From Streptomyces sp. SCL15-4 (lineage in GTDB: Bacteria > Actinomycetota > Actinomycetes > Streptomycetales > Streptomycetaceae): a stretch of 64,000 nt of DNA. The translations under genes were made by a program, and so were the position numbers. The stretch spans positions 2,294,001 to 2,358,000 of the forward strand of contig NZ_JAOBTQ010000001.1 of the NCBI RefSeq assembly GCF_033366695.1, read 5' to 3'. The notes under the pieces are model-generated. The model saw nothing but the letters and a program-made list of their open reading frames with translations. It was not told the DNA's origin and searched no databases. Below are positions 58,926-64,000 of this stretch, piece by piece; the stretch's first letter is position 1, and every line of letters begins with the position of its first letter.

Positions 58926-59786
58926 TCAGGAGCGGCCGTGAGGCCGCTTCCCGACCCCTGTGGCCGACTCCAGGGCCCGTACGACCTCGGAGACGCGCGT
59001 GTAGACGCCGGGGTGTTCCGGCTGCCCGCAGCCACTCCCCCACGACACCAGGCCGATCAGCCGCCCCTGGGCCACGAGGGGGCCGCCGCTGTCGCCCTGG
59101 CAGCCGTCGGGCCCTCCGGCGACCTCACCGGCGCACAGCATCGTGGTGGCCTGATAGGCACCCTCGGGGCCGCCCGGGTAGGCCTTGGCGCACACGTCAT
59201 CGGAGAGTACGCGTACGTGTGCGGCACGCAGCCGCCGCGCATAGGCTCCCTCGCCGGTCGTGTCGCCCCATCCGGACACCAGTGCCTCCGTACCGGTCCG
59301 GTAGGCCGCGTCCCCGGCGCGGGCCATCGTGATGACCGCGCTCTCCGGCAGGGGCCTGGCCAGCACGGCGACCGCGAAGTCCCCGGAGTTGGTCGTGCGG
59401 TCGAACCGGGGATTGAGCCGGATCTCCCGTACGGCGATCTCCTCGCCCTGCGATGACAGCAGATCGGTGCGGCCGGCGATGACCTTCAGGTCGCGCACCC
59501 GGTTCGGCGGCACCCCGAGAGCTTCTTCGCTCAGACAGTGTGCCGCCGTGAGCACCGTGGTCCGCCCGACGGCCACAGCGCCGCAGAACTGCCCGGCCCG
59601 CGTTCCGCCGAACAGGTCACGGCTGGCCAGTGCGACCGTCCACGGGGCCTGGGAGACATCGATCGGGAAGCCCCCGACGACCACGCTGCCGGCGGCCGGG
59701 TGAGCCGTGCCCACCACAGGTATGGCGGCCATGGCGGCCGCCAGCGCCAGCGGCCGGACCAGTGCCCGGGTAAGGGAACGGCGCAT
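58926..59786 (-). CDS. Secreted trypsin-like serine protease
   Basis: A 286-residue S1 protease with a twin-arginine-free signal peptide: basic start MRRSLTRALVRP, hydrophobic LALAAAMAAIPVVGTAHPAA, and the chymotrypsin-type new N-terminus VVVGGFPID. The catalytic triad is LTAAHCLSE (His), TNSGDFAVAVLARPLP (Asp) and DGCQGDSGGPLVAQG (Ser), and the aspartate of DGCQGDS gives trypsin-like preference for Arg or Lys. Disulfide cysteines are paired as in streptogrisin/trypsin relatives. It is monocistronic with a terminator. Start ATG 59786. Confidence 0.92.
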   Translation of the reverse strand: MRRSLTRALVRPLALAAAMAAIPVVGTAHPAAGSVVVGGFPIDVSQAPWTVALASRDLFGGTRAGQFCGAVAVGRTTVLTAAHCLSEEALGVPPNRVRDLKVIAGRTDLLSSQGEEIAVREIRLNPRFDRTTNSGDFAVAVLARPLPESAVITMARAGDAAYRTGTEALVSGWGDTTGEGAYARRLRAAHVRVLSDDVCAKAYPGGPEGAYQATTMLCAGEVAGGPDGCQGDSGGPLVAQGRLIGLVSWGSGCGQPEHPGVYTRVSEVVRALESATGVGKRPHGRS

Positions 59787-59854
59787 ACGGGCTCCTCACT
59801 CTCAGGACTTCCTGGGGCACCCAGAGTGATTCACCGAGCCGGATCGCGCAGCAC

Positions 59855-59889
59855 GAAGGCCCGGCTCCCGCGAGGGGAACCGGGCCTTC
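59855..59889. terminator. Hairpin after hrdB
   Basis: GAAGGCCCGG (59855-59864) pairs with CCGGGCCTTC (59880-59889), extended by a partial CTCCC/GGGA match in the loop. It lies 19 bases after the hrdB stop on the minus strand. Confidence 0.8.
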
Positions 59890-59908
59890 GGCGCCGTACG
59901 GCCGCGAC

Positions 59909-61465
59909 TTAGTCGAGGTAGTCGCGCAGCACCTGGGAGCGCGACGGGTGGCGCAGCTTCGACATGGTCTTGGACTCGATCTGGCGGATGCGCTCACGCG
60001 TCACGCCGTAGACCTTGCCGATCTCGTCGAGGGTCTTCGGCTGACCGTCGGTGAGACCGAAGCGCATGGAGACGACGCCGGCCTCGCGCTCGGACAGGGT
60101 GTCCAGGACGGAGTGCAGCTGCTCCTGAAGGAGTGTGAAGCTGACCGCGTCAGCAGGCACGACGGCCTCGGAGTCCTCGATGAGGTCACCGAACTCGCTG
60201 TCGCCGTCCTCGCCCAGCGGGGTGTGCAGGGAGATGGGCTCACGACCGTACTTCTGGACCTCGATGACCTTCTCAGGGGTCATGTCGAGTTCCTTGGCCA
60301 GCTCCTCCGGAGTGGGCTCGCGGCCCAGGTCCTGGAGCATCTGGCGCTGCACGCGCGCGAGCTTGTTGATGACCTCGACCATGTGCACCGGGATACGGAT
60401 GGTGCGGGCCTGGTCGGCCATGGCGCGGGTGATCGCCTGACGGATCCACCAGGTGGCGTACGTGGAGAACTTGTAGCCCTTGGTGTAGTCGAACTTCTCG
60501 ACCGCGCGGATCAGACCGAGGTTGCCTTCCTGGATGAGGTCCAGGAAGAGCATGCCGCGGCCGGTGTAGCGCTTGGCCAGGGAGACCACCAGGCGGAGGT
60601 TGGCCTCCAGGAGGTGGTTCTTGGCGCGGCGGCCGTCCTCCGCGATGATCTCCAGCTCGCGCTTGAGCTTCGGGGCGAGCTTGTCGGAGTTGGCGAGCTT
60701 GTCCTCGGCGAAGAGACCGGCCTCGATGCGCTTGGCCAGCTCGACCTCCTGCTCGGCGTTGAGCAGGGGGACCTTGCCGATCTGCTTCAGGTAGTCCTTG
60801 ACCGGGTCGGCGGTGGCGCCGGCCGCGGCGACCTGCTGCGCGGGCGCGTCGTCCTCGTCCTCGTCGGACAGGACGAAACCGGCGCTCTCGGTGCCCTCGG
60901 GCTCGTCGGCGACCTTGGTGTCCTCGAGAACCTCGTCCTCGAGAAGCTCGACGTCGTCCTTCTTGGCGGTGGTCTTCTTGGCGGCCGTCGCCTTCTTCGC
61001 GACGGTCTTCTTGGCGGTCGCCTTCTTGGCGGCCGTCGTCTTCTTCGCGGCAGCCTTCCTGGCGGTGGCGGCTTCCTCGGCGGAATCGGCGGAATCAGCT
61101 GCGGACGCGGCGGTGGGCGCCGCGGGGGCGGCCGTGGTGGCGGTGGCCTTCCTGGTGGTCACCGTCTTCGCCGCGACCGTCCTGGTGGCGGTGCGCTTGG
61201 CCGGGCTCTTCGCTGCGACGCTCTTGCGGGTGCGCTTGGGCTCTGCGGCACTGACCATCAGCGTCACACCCTCTTCCTCAAGGATCTGGTTGAGGCTGCG
61301 CAGTACGTTCTTCCACTGAGTGGCCGGAATCTGGTCAGCTTCGAAGGCCCGACGCACATCGTCGCCGGCGATCTGCCCCTCAGCCTTTCCCCGCTCAATG
61401 AGCGCCATGACAGAGACGGACTCGGCGATCTCCGGCGGGAGCGTACGGGATGTGCTGGCCGACAC
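59909..61465 (-). CDS. hrdB: Principal RNA polymerase sigma factor HrdB
   Basis: A 518-residue sigma-70. The N-terminal half is Lys/Ala/Thr-rich ([20 protein letters not shown]) and continues into acidic [11 protein letters not shown]; region 1.2 starts [20 protein letters not shown]; region 2 has [20 protein letters not shown] and [17 protein letters not shown]; region 4 has [20 protein letters not shown]. The end [15 protein letters not shown] is that of HrdB. It directs transcription of housekeeping genes. Start GTG 61465 has GAGAGG at six bases; codons further upstream belong to the leader. Confidence 0.97.
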   Translation of the reverse strand: MSASTSRTLPPEIAESVSVMALIERGKAEGQIAGDDVRRAFEADQIPATQWKNVLRSLNQILEEEGVTLMVSAAEPKRTRKSVAAKSPAKRTATRTVAAKTVTTRKATATTAAPAAPTAASAADSADSAEEAATARKAAAKKTTAAKKATAKKTVAKKATAAKKTTAKKDDVELLEDEVLEDTKVADEPEGTESAGFVLSDEDEDDAPAQQVAAAGATADPVKDYLKQIGKVPLLNAEQEVELAKRIEAGLFAEDKLANSDKLAPKLKRELEIIAEDGRRAKNHLLEANLRLVVSLAKRYTGRGMLFLDLIQEGNLGLIRAVEKFDYTKGYKFSTYATWWIRQAITRAMADQARTIRIPVHMVEVINKLARVQRQMLQDLGREPTPEELAKELDMTPEKVIEVQKYGREPISLHTPLGEDGDSEFGDLIEDSEAVVPADAVSFTLLQEQLHSVLDTLSEREAGVVSMRFGLTDGQPKTLDEIGKVYGVTRERIRQIESKTMSKLRHPSRSQVLRDYLD

Positions 61466-61900
61466 GAACAACCTCTCGGAACGTTGGAAAACGGCTTCCG
61501 GCACCGTCCACTGCGGACAGGAGCCGACCACCGGCCTGGGAATGGGCCGACGGCGCGGGCGGGGGCCGGGAAGATGCACAGCGCCATGCATGGCGTCCGT
61601 ATTCCCTCCGCGGCTGTCACCTCTTAGGTCATCGCGCTGTCTTCACGAGCGTTACGCCCATTCTGCGTGGCCCGAGTCACACCCCGTAAGTGGTCAAAAG
61701 TGGCCAGATGTGCGCAGACGAGGTCATCGGTGGTCTCTTTCCCGGCTGCCTCCGCTACCAGGGGGCCTGTCGCACCGCCGGACGCCGCCGGACTCCAGAA
61801 GGTCCGGCGAGGTCCGGCGGCGGCCGGTACCCGGGCCCGGCGCCACCGTGAGCACCACCAGGACGCCGCACACTGGCGACCGCACCACGTCCCTCGCGGG
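61466..61900 (-). promoter_or_regulatory. hrdB leader and promoter region
   Basis: The 435 bases between whiH and hrdB. GGGAAT (61606-61601) followed after 18 bases by GCTG fits, loosely, a SigR-type promoter (GGGAAT-N18-GTT), which is known to help hrdB expression in Streptomyces under thiol stress. A TTGACC near 61695 lacks a matching -10. The leader would be about 110 bases long. Confidence 0.45.
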
Positions 61901-62788
61901 TCAGTGCTCGCGCGGGGCGGGCACCACGCGCTCCACCTCGGGCTGGACCGTGAGCAGCTGGCGCATGGCCGTCTCCGCCGCCGCGCCGTCGCCGGTGCCG
62001 AGGGCGTCGACGATCCGCGCGTGCTGGGCGAGCGACGCCTCGCTGGGGCGGTCACAGGCGGTGACCGGGCCGCCGGAGACCTGGAGTGCCGCCGAGACGA
62101 TGCCGGAGAGGTGCTCCAGCATGCGGTTGCCCGCGATCTGGATCAGCATCGCGTGGAACTCGTTGTCCGCCCGCGCGTACGTGAGCGCGTCGCCCTGCGC
62201 CATGGCGTGGCTCATGATCTCGACCATGTCGCACAGGCGCTGCTGCACCTCCTCGCGTCCGTGGCCGGCGGCGAGGCGGGCGGCCAGCGGCTCGATCGTC
62301 CAGCGCAGCTCGCTGAGCTCCCGGCGCTGGTTGTCGCGCTGCGGCCCGAAGGCCCGCCACTCGATGATGTCCGGGTCGAGGAGGTTCCAGTCGCTGACGG
62401 GACGCACGCGCGTGCCGACGTTCGGGCGGGCGCTGACCAGGCCCTTGGCCTCGAGGACGCGCAGGGACTCGCGGACGACGGTGCGGGAGACCTCGAAGCG
62501 CTGGCCGATCTCCTCCGGCACCAGCGGGCGGTCCGCGCCCAGGTCGCCGGAGACGATCATCTGTCCCAGCTGCTGGACGAGTTGGCCGTGCAGCCCGCGT
62601 CCGCGGCTGGCCGCGGCCCGCCGGCCGACGCGGCCCAGTTCGGGTTCCCCGGTGTCCCAGGCGGAGGTGCCGGCGCGGTCGGCCACCGGGCCTTCGGCGT
62701 AGGGGTAGCGGTCGAGTTCGCCCGGGCCGACCAGACCTGAGTCTGCGGAGCGGGCGGCGGTCATCATGGTGTGCGCAAGGGTACTCAC
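61901..62788 (-). CDS. whiH: WhiH sporulation regulator (GntR/FCD)
   Basis: A 295-residue GntR-family protein. A polar N-terminal part (about 1-75) is followed by the winged HTH (GRGLHGQLVQQLGQMIVSGD, VPEEIGQRFEVSRTVVRESL) and an FCD domain with metal-site histidines in FHAMLIQIAGNRM, ending PEVERVVPAPREH. WhiH is needed for septation of aerial hyphae in Streptomyces and is thought to control its own promoter; the gene adjoins hrdB in that genus, as here. Start GTG 62788 follows AAAGGATCC; an ATG pair lies six to seven codons later. Confidence 0.85.
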   Translation of the reverse strand: MSTLAHTMMTAARSADSGLVGPGELDRYPYAEGPVADRAGTSAWDTGEPELGRVGRRAAASRGRGLHGQLVQQLGQMIVSGDLGADRPLVPEEIGQRFEVSRTVVRESLRVLEAKGLVSARPNVGTRVRPVSDWNLLDPDIIEWRAFGPQRDNQRRELSELRWTIEPLAARLAAGHGREEVQQRLCDMVEIMSHAMAQGDALTYARADNEFHAMLIQIAGNRMLEHLSGIVSAALQVSGGPVTACDRPSEASLAQHARIVDALGTGDGAAAETAMRQLLTVQPEVERVVPAPREH

Positions 62789-62848
62789 GGATCCTTTGTC
62801 GGCGTCGCCTTCAACTCCCTTGAGGTCTTTGGTGAAAAGCACACGAAA

Positions 62849-62864
62849 GGGTGATCGCTCACCC
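62849..62864 (-). promoter_or_regulatory. Candidate WhiH operator
   Basis: GGGTGA-TCGC-TCACCC is a perfect palindrome with a 4-base centre, about 60 bases upstream of the whiH start. WhiH is reported to act on its own gene, so this is the obvious site to look at. The core resembles the palindrome at 20693-20706. Confidence 0.5.
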
Positions 62865-62950
62865 CGTCGCAATTGACGCCTTATCGGAAAGAAATGGCCT
62901 TTCTGCGGGGAGTTGCGGGCAGAGCAGGGCCTCAAGTGTGCGAAGGGCGG

Positions 62951-64000
62951 TCAGCGCAGCCGGGTCCGCAGCGCCGTGCACAGATACGCGCAGAGGAGCC
63001 CCGCGAGCGACAACGCCAGTGCGCCGCCGAAGGGTTGAGCGAGGATGCGCGCGGCCGCGAGCAGGTACCGGTCGCCTCCGAAGGGCCACTGCAGCAGGAA
63101 GACCTCCCGCATCCGCACGGGGAAGTCCGCCGCCAGGCGCACGGCCGGGCCCTGGAGCGCCTTGTGGACGACGGGTACGAGGAGGACGGGCACGGCGAGC
63201 ACCGCGGCCAGCCCGGCCGTGGTGGACCGGAACACGCCGGCCGCCAGCACACCGGCCCAGGCGCAGCCCACGATCAGCCCGAACCAACTCGCGGTCAGCG
63301 GGAGCCAGTCCGCGGGAACTTCCGTCAGCTCCCGGCCGTAGACGACGTAGAGCGCTTCGGCGTCGCAGCCAAGGGTGAGGAAGGCGAGCAGCCACGCGGT
63401 GGCTCCGGAGACGAGCAGTTTCGCGGTGAGCAGCCCCAGCCGGCGGGGGACGGTGCCGCGGTCCGCCGCGAGGGCGGGGTGGCGGAACTCGTCTCCGAAG
63501 GCCAGCGCGCCGAGCAGTCCCGCTCCCAGCGCCGCGGGCGGCAGCGGCAGCTCGCGCGGCCACGCCGCGAACAGCCGCGCCTGCGGAGTGTGACCGATCC
63601 GGGCCAGGAGCAGGGCGGTGAGTACGGACACGACGAGTACGGCGCCGCAGGTGAGGAAGCCGGTGCCGATGCCGGCGGCGCGCCGGATCTCGTAACGGAG
63701 CGGGCGGAGCGGGCTCGGGGCGGGGCGGACGGAGATGGGGGGCGGGAGGGGAGAGGAGACGAGGACCGCGCGGTCACGGTCGGGGTGGCCCGGCTGGTCG
63801 GCTTGCGTCTGCCGGGCACCGGAGTTCCTCGCCCCCGGCAGGCGGAGACGAGCGCCGAGGACGGCCGTCGCGCGGGTGGACGTGCCGTCGGTCCGCGGCC
63901 TGGCGGGTGACGCGTCCGCGCGACGGCCGGTCTCCGGTGCGGCCGTCGCCCCCGCGGGCCGGCCGCCATCGCTGCCGTTCTCGCCGTTGCCCGCCGACTC
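62951..64000 (-). CDS. ABC-2-like membrane permease, N-terminus cut by window edge
   Basis: The frame is open from 64000 down to the stop at 62951, 350 codons, with no start codon inside that fits. The upstream part is polar and Arg/Pro/Ala-rich; from about 63700 it reads PLRYEIRRAAGIGTGFLTCG then VVSVLTALLLARIGH and continues with about six transmembrane segments (FGLIVGCAWAGVLAAGVF, LAAVLAVPVLLVPVV). GTG 63631 is in frame but falls inside the first helix. The layout is that of integral membrane subunits of ABC transporters whose ATPase gene normally lies alongside. The rest lies beyond the window. Confidence 0.7.
   Translation of the reverse strand, partial: ESAGNGENGSDGGRPAGATAAPETGRRADASPARPRTDGTSTRATAVLGARLRLPGARNSGARQTQADQPGHPDRDRAVLVSSPLPPPISVRPAPSPLRPLRYEIRRAAGIGTGFLTCGAVLVVSVLTALLLARIGHTPQARLFAAWPRELPLPPAALGAGLLGALAFGDEFRHPALAADRGTVPRRLGLLTAKLLVSGATAWLLAFLTLGCDAEALYVVYGRELTEVPADWLPLTASWFGLIVGCAWAGVLAAGVFRSTTAGLAAVLAVPVLLVPVVHKALQGPAVRLAADFPVRMREVFLLQWPFGGDRYLLAAARILAQPFGGALALSLAGLLCAYLCTALRTRLR

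Overview
This is a high-GC actinobacterial chromosome segment, and the gene content and order point to Streptomyces. The right half carries the conserved hrdB neighbourhood: hrdB (principal sigma factor), whiH (sporulation regulator), the topoisomerase IV genes parE and parC, an HPr gene, a c-di-AMP riboswitch in front of an M23 peptidase gene, and further left sepH, hemH, cutRS, dut and a kdpDE pair. Coding sequence is dense, third codon positions are almost all G or C, starts are often GTG or TTG, and several genes appear to be leaderless.

Layout. 1-2.7 kb is a decayed accessory patch: an IS5-type transposase relic, an intact small VOC gene, an Rhs 3' fragment whose stop overlaps a 40-residue membrane peptide, and fragments of a DUF4383 gene and an ATP-dependent DNA ligase gene. 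2.6-5.5 kb is a stress or partner-switching set: a possible leader peptide, a GAF-SpoIIE phosphatase, a STAS antagonist and an SpoIIAB-like ATPase. 5.6-6.5 kb holds a 56-residue hydrophobic protein and a probable decayed reading frame. 6.5-16.5 kb holds an RNA methyltransferase and a potassium block: a KimA-like importer, two TrkA-type RCK proteins and kdpDE, with DUF3159 and OB-fold genes between. 16.7-20.4 kb is housekeeping (DUF3710, dut, thioesterase, DUF3093, a frameshifted gene, DUF4193). 20.7-31.2 kb holds cutRS, an inositol-phosphatase-like gene, hemH, an MFS gene with a lactone oxidase, a surface protein, sepH and a rhodanese.

31.5-43.6 kb holds a VOC protein, tdk with a phosphodiesterase and DUF5998 in one operon, the PatA-type acetyltransferase, HPr, a GntR regulator, the riboswitch-controlled M23 peptidase, and an M16 protease pair in which only one member keeps the zinc motif. 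43.9-64.0 kb holds parC, a tandem array of about 25-bp units between parC and a convergent CobW-type GTPase gene, an HTH-citrate synthase fusion, an iron-box-controlled sucrase/ferredoxin-like gene, a citrate-type and a LuxR-type two-component system, parE, a DUF7455 gene, a secreted trypsin-like protease, hrdB, whiH and a membrane permease gene cut by the window edge.

The observations most worth following are the non-coding repeat array next to parC, the c-di-AMP/potassium theme, the iron box directly abutting a start codon, the repeats in front of the HTH-citrate synthase gene, two palindromes sharing a GTGATCG-N-TCAC core (one upstream of whiH), and the Rhs-tail/membrane-peptide overlap. 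No rRNA, tRNA or CRISPR array was seen.
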